Part shown: one piece after another, positions 1-8,593 of the stretch
Position numbering within the stretch: position 1 is the stretch's first letter
How the letters are laid out: every line of letters starts with the position of its first letter
Assembly: GCA_028288485.1 (NCBI GenBank)
Contig: JAQBNO010000055.1
Span: forward strand, 1 to 55,319
DNA length: 55,319 bases
Reading direction: 5' to 3'
From: Segetibacter sp.
GTDB taxonomy: Bacteria; Bacteroidota; Bacteroidia; Chitinophagales; Chitinophagaceae
Program-made: the position numbers and the translations under genes
The notes under the pieces: generated by a model
The model's input: the letters and a program-made list of their open reading frames with translations, nothing else
Told to the model about the DNA's origin: nothing
Database searches by the model: none

Positions 1-441
1 TTTGCTCTGATCAAGTAGCGAATATTACATTTACTCTTTTTATCTTCTTTCCTGGCTTTTGTGCAACCCGTCGCAGTCTGTACTCTTAGTCCCGTATGCA
101 AGCAAGAATGCCTGCTTTAACTGCCAAGCCGGCAGGCTTCGGTATTGCAACGCGGCCCCACCCGCTTGTTTCTGAAACCGCTTCGCTGGTCTCAGCATGC
201 CTTTGCCTTCGCCTCGCAAACAACCGGTTTGTGCATCTTTTGCAATAACTGTTGCCAGAAGCGAATATTATAACACCAATACATAAAAACAGGCACCAAC
301 TTTACTCTTTTGTTGCCACCTGCAATGAAGACGAATGGATTGCGACCCTTCGGCGTAGCTCGCGGTACCCTTCGGTAAGCTCAGTGTACCCTTCGGCTTC
401 GCTCAGTGTACCCTTCGTCTTCGCTCAGGGTAAAAAAAACT
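1..441. other. Intergenic, repeat-rich, no gene
   Basis: No convincing coding sequence is seen. Positions about 340-432 contain four imperfect tandem units of roughly 20 bp built on CCCTTCGGCTTCGCTCAGTG, a type of short repeat found between genes in many Bacteroidota. The short open frame across 252-446 is made of these repeats and is not counted as a gene. Confidence 0.6.
340..432. repeat. Tandem CCCTTCGGCTTCGCTCAG repeats
   Basis: About four imperfect direct units of CCCTTCG(n)CTTCGCTCAGTGTA occur head to tail. The same motif in reverse orientation (CTGAGCGTAGTCGAAGGG) recurs alone at about 48798-48815, so it is a dispersed family and not a local slip. No function is assigned. Confidence 0.75.
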
Positions 442-489
442 GCTAAGCTCAGTTCAATCAAAGAATTTAAAAGTTGAACTGAGCGTAGC
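442..489. repeat. Inverted repeat, 16-bp arms
   Basis: GCTCAGTTCAA at 447-457 is matched exactly by TTGAACTGAGC at 474-484; the arms extend to 442 and 489 with one mismatch. It can form a stem-loop with an A/T-rich loop. The right arm runs into a copy of the dispersed GCAACGATG element at 481-496. Confidence 0.7.
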
Positions 490-493
490 AACG

Positions 494-1370
494 ATGATTC
501 TTATAGTGCAAAAAGCCGGTATCAAAAAAACATTAAAAATCAAGACGGCAAAAACGAATTCATTAGTAGCGAAGCATCATTGCTATACAAATGGTCTGGC
601 TCGATATGCAATCTACGGACACCAGGACAAGTGGTTTATTTTAGGACGAACACGTTTTCAACGTTTCCCGCTTTTGTATGTTGGCATAGGTAAGAACACC
701 TCCCAAGACCATCCTGCTACTATAGGTGCGAACTATTTTGTTTTTCGTCAGCGTATTCTTCGCAAGATCGTTTCCAATTTTTTTCTTGGTCTTGAAATCG
801 ACTATCGAACCCTTTTCAATCCGCACTAGAACATCAGGAAGATGACGCGGTTAAAGAATACCCGGTAGGTAGCGAAGGTTCTTCAAATCCCGGTATTGGC
901 GCTACAATCGTATACGATGACCGGCACAACATTTTGAACCTGCCAAAAGGACTTTTTGCAGAACCGGGCTAACTCAACTATTCAGGTCGGTTTAGCAGTA
1001 GCTATAACTTTACTGGTATTAATGCAGACATTCGTAGTTACTGGCCAATAAATAAGAGAGATATATTGGCCTGGCAGTTTACAGGTAATTTCTATACCTG
1101 TAGCGTGCCCGTTCAACCAGTTGCCACTAACGGGCGGCGAAACAATTGTGAGGGGTTACTACTATGGCCGCTATCGAGATAAACACATGCTGGCCTCCCA
1201 GGCAGAATACAGGATGTTACCCTTTTCGTTCGGTAAACAGATAGGGGCAACGGTATTGGCAAGTACTGCAGTAGTGGCATCGTCCATTCGCAGTTTCAGG
1301 TTCGATAACTTATAACTGGCAGCCTGCGCCGGACTGCGTTACCTGCTCTTTCGCAGGAAAGGTATTTTCA
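494..1370 (+). pseudogene. Decayed Omp85/BamA-like outer-membrane barrel protein
   Basis: Conceptual pieces resemble the C-terminal surface-antigen barrel of the Omp85 family, which inserts or exports proteins at the outer membrane. The first piece (frame of 494-829) contains RILRKIVSNFFLGLEIDYRT. The next (frame of 859) contains GIGATIVYDDRHNILNLPKG and then an in-frame TAA at 970-972, after which the frame resumes with SYWPINKRDILAWQFTGNFY. A further shift before 1121 gives PLTGGETIVRGYYYGRYRDK, typical of the conserved barrel motif near the RGY loop. Another in-frame stop lies at 1313-1315, followed by CAGLRYLLFRRKGIFTG. At least two frameshifts and two stops show it is dead. The N-terminal half is absent. 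Family call is from motif recognition and is fairly secure. Confidence 0.75.
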
Positions 1371-1909
1371 CGGGGCCCTGTTATAGGAAACAGTTTAATG
1401 CATAAAAATCTTACTAATAATAAAACGGCTTTTAATCGATCTATTGGTTTTAATTTCTTAAGTTTGTTATATGCCAGGTGAAAGAGTGAATATCAATTCT
1501 TCAACGATTAACAACCACTACCCGGTAGTCGATACCCGTGATTGTTTCACCTGTTCATTTACAGAATTTCTTCCTTTTAATTCGGCAATGTATTACTTCT
1601 CCAGCTTTAAGGCCTTTAAAACTATAACCCCAGCCTGATATGTTAAGGCCTGGGGTAGTTGTATTTCGTTTTAGTTTAAGATTGAAATATAATACGTTCC
1701 TTAACTAATAGTTCTACAACCAATAGAATGTTTTAGCATTAGTAATCCTGCACCTGTTATACTTCTGACAGTATTGATAAGGCTTATAAAATCGATTTGT
1801 GAGTTACTACTTGCGACTGGGTTCAACTGTACTGCTGTGCATTATACATTTGGTACAGCATCAATCAAAGTCAAAAAATAAATCTGTTTCAAACCATAAA
1901 TATTGCAAC
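1371..1909. other. Intergenic, no clear gene
   Basis: Nothing convincing is coded here. A hairpin at about 1627-1656 (ACCCCAG ... CTGGGGT) is followed by T-rich sequence and could end a plus-strand transcript. The rest is A/T-rich. Confidence 0.5.
1627..1665 (+). terminator. Possible rho-independent terminator
   Basis: ACCCCAG (1627-1633) pairs with CTGGGGT (1650-1656), with additional GCC/GGC pairing inside, followed by AGTTGTATTTCG. The T run is interrupted, so this is only a candidate. Confidence 0.4.
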
Positions 1910-2230
1910 ATGTCAAATAAAGAAAAGAATATTCCCGTTAGTGGAACCGTTATTTTGCTTCTTGTTTTTATTAATGCATTGATTTTAAAAATTGCTTTTA
2001 TCGGAAGTGAAAAATGGTATTGGGCGCTGTCAGTCACCCTGCCATTGCTGCTTTTGTGTATCTATAAGAAAGGGCAAAAAAAATCTTCAATTTTAAGCAA
2101 TAATCCTGGCATTTTGAGAAGGCGGGATTTTGAAGAGTATAGCATCATTCACACTAAGCAGCACCCGATTGAAACGGATTCAACAGGTGAACGCTTTGTT
2201 GGTGAAAGATCGAAGCCGCAAAAGAAATGA
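1910..2230 (+). CDS. Small two-TM membrane protein, possibly frameshifted
   Basis: Family not recognised. The ATG at 1910 starts MSNKEKNIPVSG and is preferred over upstream alternatives because the earlier codons do not look like a natural N-terminus. Two hydrophobic stretches (about residues 13-32 and 38-54) predict two inner-membrane helices, with a polar C-terminal tail of about 50 residues. Near 2210 the frame changes quality: the current frame ends quickly at SKPQKK, while the next frame continues with EAAKEMIEVTGRSALKLFEK and stops at about 2292. This suggests a one-base shift, so the intact protein would be about 20 residues longer. No neighbour suggests a role. Confidence 0.45.
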   Translation: MSNKEKNIPVSGTVILLLVFINALILKIAFIGSEKWYWALSVTLPLLLLCIYKKGQKKSSILSNNPGILRRRDFEEYSIIHTKQHPIETDSTGERFVGERSKPQKK

Positions 2231-2292
2231 TTGAAGTAACCGGTCGAAGTGCGTTGAAGCTTTTTGAAAAAGCAGGAGCCATTATAAGCTGA

Positions 2293-2803
2293 ATTATTTT
2301 ATTACGAACAACCGGTAGTTGTATATATTGGAAATAAAAAAGGACAGCCGAAGCTATCCTTAAATGCGTTAACCCAGAAATAATAATAAATCAATATTAA
2401 AAAGTACTAAAAATTCAAAATTAAAAATTCAAAAAACCGATTAAAGTATCCGAAATTAAAAAAAGTAAATCTAATTCTTAAAAAATAAAAATAAAACGAA
2501 ATAGAGTTAACGCACTACATCTTCTACATCAATTTGTATGCCTTTTTTAATCTTGCAACTCTTTTTCGAGCTTATTAGTATTCCCTTTCGCGTTTCCTTC
2601 CACAACTTTTTATTTTATAACCGACCTTTCCACAACTTATCAGGTTGATTGTGGATTGAGTTAACAGAATAATTCAGAACTGTGGAATAAATTATTCGCT
2701 TTTCTCATTCCAATTAATGCCGCAACCATGTGAAGAACATTATATCTTTATTTTTGCTTATTACAGCTTACTAGATAATAGTATTCTTTTCTAAAAAATT
2801 ATC
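2293..2803. other. Intergenic, A/T-rich, hairpins
   Basis: No gene is seen. It holds a minus-oriented terminator-like hairpin (2335-2360), an A-rich segment bounded by a 9-bp inverted repeat (2365-2373 and 2506-2514), and the likely promoter region of the receiver gene that starts at 2804. Confidence 0.5.
2335..2360 (-). terminator. Terminator-like hairpin, minus orientation
   Basis: AGGACAGC (2341-2348) pairs with GCTATCCT (2353-2360) with one G-T pair around a CGAA loop. Read on the minus strand the hairpin is followed by a run of T (2335-2340). No annotated minus-strand gene ends here, so if real it would end an unannotated minus transcript. Confidence 0.45.
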
Positions 2804-3229
2804 ATGAATAAGGGCGGGCCAATTTTAATAATCGAGGACGATTTGGATGACCAGGAAATCCTGGATGATGTTTTTAAGGAGCTGGGCTTTGCTAATAAAA
2901 TTATTTTTTTTGGCGACAGCCAGGAAGCCCTTGATTTTTTAATCAGCACCGATATCGAACCCTTCATTATTTTCTCTGATATAAATATGCCTAAGTTAAG
3001 TGGTGTAGAATTAAGAGAAAAAGTTCATAATAATGAAGATTTAAGATTGAAGTCAATTCCTTACCTGTTTTTTACTACCAGTACAGAACAAAAAGCTGTG
3101 ATTGATGCTTACTCAAAATCTATCCAGGGGTTTTTTGTAAAGCCGAGCAGCTACGACAAGTTGTTGCGTGTGATAAGAATAATTGTAGAATATTGGCAGG
3201 AGTGCGTTTCTCCAAATTACATCAAGTAG
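2804..3229 (+). CDS. Single-domain response regulator (CheY-like receiver)
   Basis: A 141-residue stand-alone REC domain with no output domain. Visible receiver residues are the acidic pocket E11-D12-D13, the phospho-acceptor D59 in SDINMPKLSG, the switch Thr91/Thr92 in FFTTS and the conserved K113 in VKP. It fits the small receiver proteins of Bacteroidota that take part in phosphorelay with separate histidine kinases. No kinase gene lies next to it; the only kinase in the window is the HTCS at 32-36 kb, which has its own receiver. The next gene, GH43, starts about 190 bases downstream. Partner and output are unknown. Confidence 0.9.
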   Translation: MNKGGPILIIEDDLDDQEILDDVFKELGFANKIIFFGDSQEALDFLISTDIEPFIIFSDINMPKLSGVELREKVHNNEDLRLKSIPYLFFTTSTEQKAVIDAYSKSIQGFFVKPSSYDKLLRVIRIIVEYWQECVSPNYIK

Positions 3230-3296
3230 CAGCAGTTATTACGCGGTGGTGCACTCTCGAATCTTTTCTCCGGGTTTGTTTGCTGAATGATGCTTA

Positions 3297-3323
3297 CAAG
3301 TACAAGTGAGTGACACAACGATG
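3297..3323 (+). repeat. REP-like element copy
   Basis: CAAGTACAAGTGAGTGACACAACGATG; variant with GACACAACG instead of GACGCAACG. The same variant occurs inverted at 18084-18109. It lies immediately upstream of the GH43 gene and contains in-frame GTG and ATG codons. Confidence 0.7.
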
Positions 3324-3416
3324 TATAACCACCTGAACAAATGCCGGCCCCCAAAAACGCACTTACTTTGGTACGGTGCCCGGATAAAAATTGTATTAAT
3401 ACCTGAACAAAAAATT

Positions 3417-5585
3417 ATGAATAGGGTTGGATTAAAAGGTTGTTATTTAATGATATTGCTGGTATGCCACCAGGTAACGGAAGTGTACGCCCAGAAAAAG
3501 CAGGTCACTCATGCCTATAGTGCCTACCTGTTTGCTTATTTTACGGGCAACGCGAAGAGCGAGGAAGCTATTCATTTTGCCTTAAGTAACGACGGTTATA
3601 ACTACAGGGCATTAAACGGCGACAATCCAATTATCAGTTCGGAGAAGATCAGTTCAACAGGCGGAATTCGCGACCCACACATTTTACGTGGAGCAGATGG
3701 AAAAACATTTTTTATGGTGGTTACCGATATGGTTTCAGCCAAGGGTTGGAATTCGAACAGGGCTATGGTATTGTTGAAATCGAGTGACCTTATCAACTGG
3801 ACATCGAGTGTTATCAATATTCAAAAAAGGTTTCCTGGTAACGACAGCCTGCTTCGTGTTTGGGCACCTCAAACCATTTATGACCCTACAGCCAGAAAGT
3901 ATATGATCTATTGGTCGATGAAGCATGGCAAAAGCCCCGATATCATTTATTACGCCTATGCCAATGCAGATTTTACCGATCTTGAAACCGCACCTAAACA
4001 ACTTTTTTACAGTCCTACGAATGGCTCTTGTATAGACGGGGATATTGTAGCTAAAGATGGAAAATATTACCTGTTCTTTAAAACCGAAGGCCAGGGCAAT
4101 GGTATTAAGACAGCAGTATCTGATAAGCTCACCGAAGGTTACGTTTTAAAAGACAGGTATGTGCAGCAAACAAAGGACCCGGTAGAAGGTGCAGGTACTT
4201 TTAAGTTAAACAACACCGATACCTGGGTATTAATGTACGATGTGTATACAAAGGGGAGGTACCAGTTCACTAAAACTACCGACCTGGAGAACTTTACGGT
4301 CATAGACCAGGAGGTAACGATGAATTTTCACCCCCGTCATGGAACAGTTATGCCAATAACAGCAACGGAAGCGGAACGACTGGTGAGCAAGTGGGGAACA
4401 GCAGATGATGTAATACTTTCTGCGCGTTCAAAAGCATTAAAAAAGCTTAATATCGCTTATGATACTGCAGGCAAAAAGATTTATCTCCCTGTAAAACCTC
4501 GCACCCGTTTAAGTTCGTTTGATCCTGAATTTACCACATTTCCAGGGATAACGATTACTCCCCGATCTGCACAAAATTTTACAGCCGGACCAGTAAAGTA
4601 TACGGTCACAATAAAAGGTAAAGGGTCTGAGACTTACCAGGCGATCGCAAAAGAATATCATAACCCTGTACTCGATGGTTATTATGCCGACCCTGATATT
4701 TTGTATGCAGAAAAAACAGGCAAGTTCTACATCTATCCTACAAGCGATGGTTTTACGGGCTGGTCAGGTACCTACTTCAAAGCCTTTTCTTCGAACGACC
4801 TGGTAAACTGGAAGGATGAAGGCGTTATACTGGATCTTGAGAAAGATGTAAGCTGGGCAAAAAAGAATGCGTGGGCTCCGTGCATTATCGAAAAGAAGAC
4901 AAACGGTAAATACAAATATTTCTACTACTTCACCGCTGCCCAAAAGATTGGCGTTGCCGTCGCCGACAATCCCGCCGGGCCCTTTGTTGATGCGGGAAAG
5001 CCTTTATTAGACAAATACCCGGAAGGTATTACCCGAGGCCAGCAAATTGACCCTGATGTTTTTACCGATCCTCAATCGGGGAAGAGTTATTTATACTGGG
5101 GAAACGGGTACATGGCTGGTGCAGAACTGAACGACGATATGATATCGATAAAGCCGGGCACTACGAAATTATTAAAGCCTGATTCGACTTTCCGGGAAGG
5201 AACGCATTTGATTTACAGGAACGGGATTTATTATTTTATGTGGTCCGATAACGATACGAGAAGCGAAGATTACCGCGTCCGGTATGCCACTTCTGATTCT
5301 CCACTTGGAAACTTTACTATCCCGGCGAATAACATGGTAATTGTGAAAAATAAAGATGCCGGTATTTATGCGACGGGCCATAATTCGGTCATTCAAATTC
5401 CCGGCAAAGACGAGTGGTACATCGTCTATCATCGGTTCACTTATCCCAGGGGAATTACCATGGGAAGTGCTGCCGGCTATAACCGTGAAGTATGTATTGA
5501 TAAACTGGAATTTAATAAAGACGGCAGTATAAAACCGGTAAAGCCCACACACGAGGGAATTAAGCCAGTCAGCTTGAAAAGGTAA
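3417..5585 (+). CDS. Secreted glycoside hydrolase with two GH43 modules
   Basis: Predicted 722-residue exported enzyme. The ATG at 3417 is chosen because it gives a normal signal peptide (MNRVGLKGCYLMILL...VYAQ); the longer frame from 3306 begins inside a dispersed repeat. Two five-bladed propeller modules follow. Module 1 (about residues 25-370) has candidate GH43 residues D86 (GIRDPHI), D209 (DGDIV) and E257 (EGAG). Module 2 (about 385-715) has D425 (YADPD), the DPDVF motif at 545-549, and E594 (REGTHL). GH43 enzymes are inverting arabinofuranosidases, xylosidases or arabinanases. Both modules keep an apparent triad, so both may be active. It is isolated from the main PUL. Exact linkage specificity cannot be told from sequence. 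Confidence 0.88.
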   Translation: MNRVGLKGCYLMILLVCHQVTEVYAQKKQVTHAYSAYLFAYFTGNAKSEEAIHFALSNDGYNYRALNGDNPIISSEKISSTGGIRDPHILRGADGKTFFMVVTDMVSAKGWNSNRAMVLLKSSDLINWTSSVINIQKRFPGNDSLLRVWAPQTIYDPTARKYMIYWSMKHGKSPDIIYYAYANADFTDLETAPKQLFYSPTNGSCIDGDIVAKDGKYYLFFKTEGQGNGIKTAVSDKLTEGYVLKDRYVQQTKDPVEGAGTFKLNNTDTWVLMYDVYTKGRYQFTKTTDLENFTVIDQEVTMNFHPRHGTVMPITATEAERLVSKWGTADDVILSARSKALKKLNIAYDTAGKKIYLPVKPRTRLSSFDPEFTTFPGITITPRSAQNFTAGPVKYTVTIKGKGSETYQAIAKEYHNPVLDGYYADPDILYAEKTGKFYIYPTSDGFTGWSGTYFKAFSSNDLVNWKDEGVILDLEKDVSWAKKNAWAPCIIEKKTNGKYKYFYYFTAAQKIGVAVADNPAGPFVDAGKPLLDKYPEGITRGQQIDPDVFTDPQSGKSYLYWGNGYMAGAELNDDMISIKPGTTKLLKPDSTFREGTHLIYRNGIYYFMWSDNDTRSEDYRVRYATSDSPLGNFTIPANNMVIVKNKDAGIYATGHNSVIQIPGKDEWYIVYHRFTYPRGITMGSAAGYNREVCIDKLEFNKDGSIKPVKPTHEGIKPVSLKR

Positions 5586-5660
5586 GGCAGATGCTTCTTA
5601 TACTTTCACGAAACCTTTTAAGATTTACTCTTATGGTACGGGCATAGGTTTATATCGAAT

Positions 5661-5689
5661 CATCGTTGCGTCGCATTTCGTTCATCGGC
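5661..5689 (-). repeat. REP-like element copy
   Basis: Reverse complement reads GATGAACGAAATGCGACGCA then ACGATG. It is nearly identical to the plus-strand copy at 51579-51606 and lies just downstream of the GH43 gene. Confidence 0.75.
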
Positions 5690-5805
5690 AAACCAATGGG
5701 CATCAGTAGCTTTTATGAACAATGTTGCTGATTTTGCACGTAAGCCGTTTAAGCACACTACCTTACTTTTTTCCTGTATTGTAGAGGGTTTTAACTAGTG
5801 TAACT

Positions 5806-6412
5806 ATGGCCGACGAATATCAACTGCAGTTATTGAAGATGGGGTAGAAGCCCGGAATAATTGGAGAAAAAGAAATGCAGAACTGGCGGTAAACCTCGCC
5901 GGTGCGCACCTCAGCGACGCAAACCTGAGTAGGGCCAACCTCCCAGATGCCGATTAGATACAGCGAATTTTAGTGGGGTTAACCTTGTTGGAGCTGACGC
6001 TCATAGGTGCACATCTTTGTAAAGTCAATCTCAAAAGAGCCAACCTCAACGGAGCTAACCTCACCCGGTACGTGCAGAAAGGCGCCAACCTTTCATTAGC
6101 TACAAGGCAGGGAACCAAACTTCGTGAATCCTCGTTACTAGAAGCTATTCTCTTGCTTACAGATCTTTACCGGCCGAACCTCGATGGCGCAGACCTTACC
6201 GAAGCTAACCTTCGTGGAGCAACCTGCGGGAAGCCACGCTGCAAGGAGCCAAATTAGTAAACACCGGTCTTGTCGGTGCCAACGGTAATGGCACAGATTT
6301 TAGTTTTACCGATTTAGTAGAAGTAAATCTTCAGGAAGCAAGTTTTATTGAAGCAAATTTGGAACAAGCCTCTCTAACAAGATGCAAAATATATGGGTTT
6401 GGATGTTTTTAA
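5806..6412 (+). pseudogene. Decayed pentapeptide-repeat protein
   Basis: The ATG at 5806 begins MADEYQLQLLKMG, the usual start of Bacteroidota pentapeptide-repeat proteins, but a TAG follows at once; the next frame continues with VEARNNWRKRNAELAVNLAG and HLSDANLSRANL. Further pieces in shifted frames give NLKRANLNGANL, NLDGADLTEANLRGA and then EVNLQEASFIEANLEQASL, ending at the TAA at 6410. The A(D/N)LxX repeat is unmistakable, but at least three frameshifts and stops break it. Such proteins form right-handed beta-helices of mostly unknown function. A short coding-like tail continues to about 6547. Confidence 0.85.
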
Positions 6413-6623
6413 AAATAGAACCATTCCTCTTCTACAATTTTCACTCAAGTCTTTAATGGTGATACACGTGCCCTGGCAATTGCTTGGCGACATACAAACG
6501 CCTTGCCGCTTCCGCAAGTACAAGTGATTGAACGATTGTTAGGCTAATATTTATAAGCGGCAGTTTCATACTGCGGATAACGGGGAAAGTAGACCATCCG
6601 ATTAAGTAAGACTTACATCTAGT

Positions 6624-7226
6624 TTATAGCAACCGCCTTACCTTATTCTTGTACTCAATATAGTTCGTGCCGTGTTGTTTAAGTAAATGTTCTTCTTCTA
6701 GTCTTATTTGAATCTGGATAACGATATAAGTAGATGCCATTGTAAAGAAGGTCAACACATTTGGAATAATGAGAAATATTCCTACTGTACTCAATATCAT
6801 TCCAAGGAAGATAGGGTTACGTGAAAGGCTAAAAAAACCTGTCGTTATTAAATCTGTTTTGTTTTTCTCATCTACTCCTATTCGCCAGGACAGTTTCATG
6901 TTGTATTGTGCAATTATTATCCATACTAATGAAGCATGAACCAGGAATAAGCCTATGTATTGTATCAACTCGTATTGCAGGTATTTTATTGGTGCCAGGT
7001 ATTCATATGCGGTATCACTCACCCGGAATAACAGGACCGCTGTAATCAGTAATCCTGTTAATAGTTTCATTATAAAACCGATATAGTCGTGCGCACTATC
7101 ACTCTTTCCAAAAGTTACCGGGTTAATGCCTGTCTTTTTATAAACCCGTACACTGGGCAATATAAAAGTGACTACTAAATAGACAAGTAAGAATAGCGGC
7201 AGATAGTATTTTAAGTATTGCAGCAT
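6624..7226 (-). CDS. Isoprenylcysteine carboxyl methyltransferase-family membrane protein
   Basis: A 200-residue polytopic membrane protein with about five hydrophobic helices. The C-terminal signature SLSRNPIFLGMIL, followed by EEEHLLKQHGTNYIEYKNKV, is that of the ICMT/PEMT-like superfamily, where the RNP and EE motifs bind S-adenosylmethionine. Prokaryotic members methylate lipids or unknown small substrates; prenylated proteins are not expected. It starts 10 bases after the efflux adaptor gene and is almost certainly the last gene of the metal-efflux operon. This pairing is recurrent in Bacteroidota, but its role there is not known to me. Confidence 0.85.
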   Translation of the reverse strand: MLQYLKYYLPLFLLVYLVVTFILPSVRVYKKTGINPVTFGKSDSAHDYIGFIMKLLTGLLITAVLLFRVSDTAYEYLAPIKYLQYELIQYIGLFLVHASLVWIIIAQYNMKLSWRIGVDEKNKTDLITTGFFSLSRNPIFLGMILSTVGIFLIIPNVLTFFTMASTYIVIQIQIRLEEEHLLKQHGTNYIEYKNKVRRLL

Positions 7227-7236
7227 CGTGTTTCAT

Positions 7237-8499
7237 TTAATCATGGTGTCCCCCTGCGTTAGTCATTTTTGCTAACGCAAAGAATGCACCTTTAGTTATT
7301 ATCCGGGTGTGTGGCGGCAAGTCTTTTAAAATCTTTATCTCTGTATAACCAACATCCGTTGTTCCTTTTACAACCGGTATTCTTTCAAAGCTGGTTTCCC
7401 GCACTTTCAAATGTTTTTCCTTTGTATCATGCCCTTCTTCCTTTTCTTCTTCATAATGTTTTGCAGCTTCCTTCGTTAATACAAAAATGTAGTCCTGTCC
7501 CTGCGAGTTCACTATGGCTTCTGATGGAACAGCAGGAACAACATTCGTTCCTATACTTATTACGGCTGTTATATTCATCCCTTCAATTAAACCTGTTTTA
7601 TCGTTTTTTACGACAGCATGAATGGGTATTGTTTTGGTTTCCTCGGCGAAAGCTGTTCCTATAGAATAGATCTGTGCGTCGTATTCTTTGCCTGGATTGT
7701 TTGTTAAAGTGAAATGAATCGTTTGACTTGTATGAAGCATTGATAAGTCCTTTTCAAATACAAACAGATCAAGGTGTAAGTTTGAATTGTTTACTATTTC
7801 AGCAATGGGTGTAGATGGGTCTACATTAGAGCCTATCTGGGCAATTACATTGCTAATCGTACCACTGATAGGTGCGGTAATAGTAAGTGTAGTTATAATG
7901 TTTCCTTTGTTTACGCTGCTTATTGAAATACCCATCGTACCCAATTGCTTTTGCAGAGAATTTCTTGTTACTCTTAGTGTAGCTAATTCTGTTTGCACTC
8001 TTTGCACATTCTTCAATGGGGCTGCATTTCCTTCTACTAGTTCTTTCTGCCTCCTCAGTTCAATTTCTGAAAGGTTAACCTGTGCGTTGACCGTTTGTAA
8101 TTGCTGTTGCAGATTAGCGATATCAGGATTAATTATTGTTGCGACAACCTGGCCTTTCTTAACAAACTTTCCGGGATGAACCGACAGCGTTCTTATTACC
8201 CCGCTGTTTACAGATGTTATAAACGCTTTATTTTCATTTGGCACCGACAACATCCCATTTGCCTTTATTGAAGTCTGCAGGTTTTTAAGCTCAATAGTAC
8301 CTACTTCAATTCCGGCAGTTTTCATTTGAACATCTGTAAGAGAAACTATGTTACTGATCGTTTCTTCATGATGCTCTTCTTCTGGTGCTGTTTCGGTTTT
8401 TTTGCTGGTACAGGCTGCGAGAAGAATGAAAAGCGTGAGTAGTAATGGGTAATTAGTACTTCGTAATTGGTAATTGGTAATGGATGATTTATAGTTCAT
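7237..8499 (-). CDS. czcB: RND efflux periplasmic adaptor (CzcB/CusB-like lipoprotein)
   Basis: A 420-residue membrane-fusion protein linking the inner-membrane pump to the outer-membrane channel. The lipobox LLAAC places the lipid-modified Cys at residue 30. A coiled-coil hairpin (about residues 125-190), a lipoyl/barrel-sandwich domain (SVHPGKFVKKGQVVATI) and beta-barrel domains follow in the usual order. His/acid-rich clusters near the N-terminus (EEEHHEE), in a loop (EEGHDTKEKH) and at the C-terminus (GGHHD) suit metal binding. The first 17 residues (MNYKSSITNYQLRSTNY) are encoded by the TAATTGGTAATTGG-type repeat, making the signal peptide longer than usual. It lies after CzcA and CzcC on the same strand. 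Confidence 0.9.
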   Translation of the reverse strand: MNYKSSITNYQLRSTNYPLLLTLFILLAACTSKKTETAPEEEHHEETISNIVSLTDVQMKTAGIEVGTIELKNLQTSIKANGMLSVPNENKAFITSVNSGVIRTLSVHPGKFVKKGQVVATIINPDIANLQQQLQTVNAQVNLSEIELRRQKELVEGNAAPLKNVQRVQTELATLRVTRNSLQKQLGTMGISISSVNKGNIITTLTITAPISGTISNVIAQIGSNVDPSTPIAEIVNNSNLHLDLFVFEKDLSMLHTSQTIHFTLTNNPGKEYDAQIYSIGTAFAEETKTIPIHAVVKNDKTGLIEGMNITAVISIGTNVVPAVPSEAIVNSQGQDYIFVLTKEAAKHYEEEKEEGHDTKEKHLKVRETSFERIPVVKGTTDVGYTEIKILKDLPPHTRIITKGAFFALAKMTNAGGHHD

Positions 8500-8590
8500 T
8501 TTGTCTTTGGTAATTGAGTAATTGGTGATTGACTAATTGGTGATTAAGTAATTGGTAACTGGTATTTCTACTAATGACTAGTTACTAATT
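8440..8590. repeat. TAATTGGTAATTGG repeat tract
   Basis: Many imperfect units of TAATTGG, TAATTGAG and GTGATTGAC occur between the four-helix-bundle ORF and czcB, running into the czcB start. It belongs to the same family as tracts at 10085-10230, 10495-10555 and 12370-12440. Confidence 0.8.
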
Positions 8591-8593
8591 TGG

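Noticed and set aside
252-446. 64-residue gene near the window start
   Set aside because: Its second half is translated tandem repeats (PSVSSVYPSASLS) and it has no family features.
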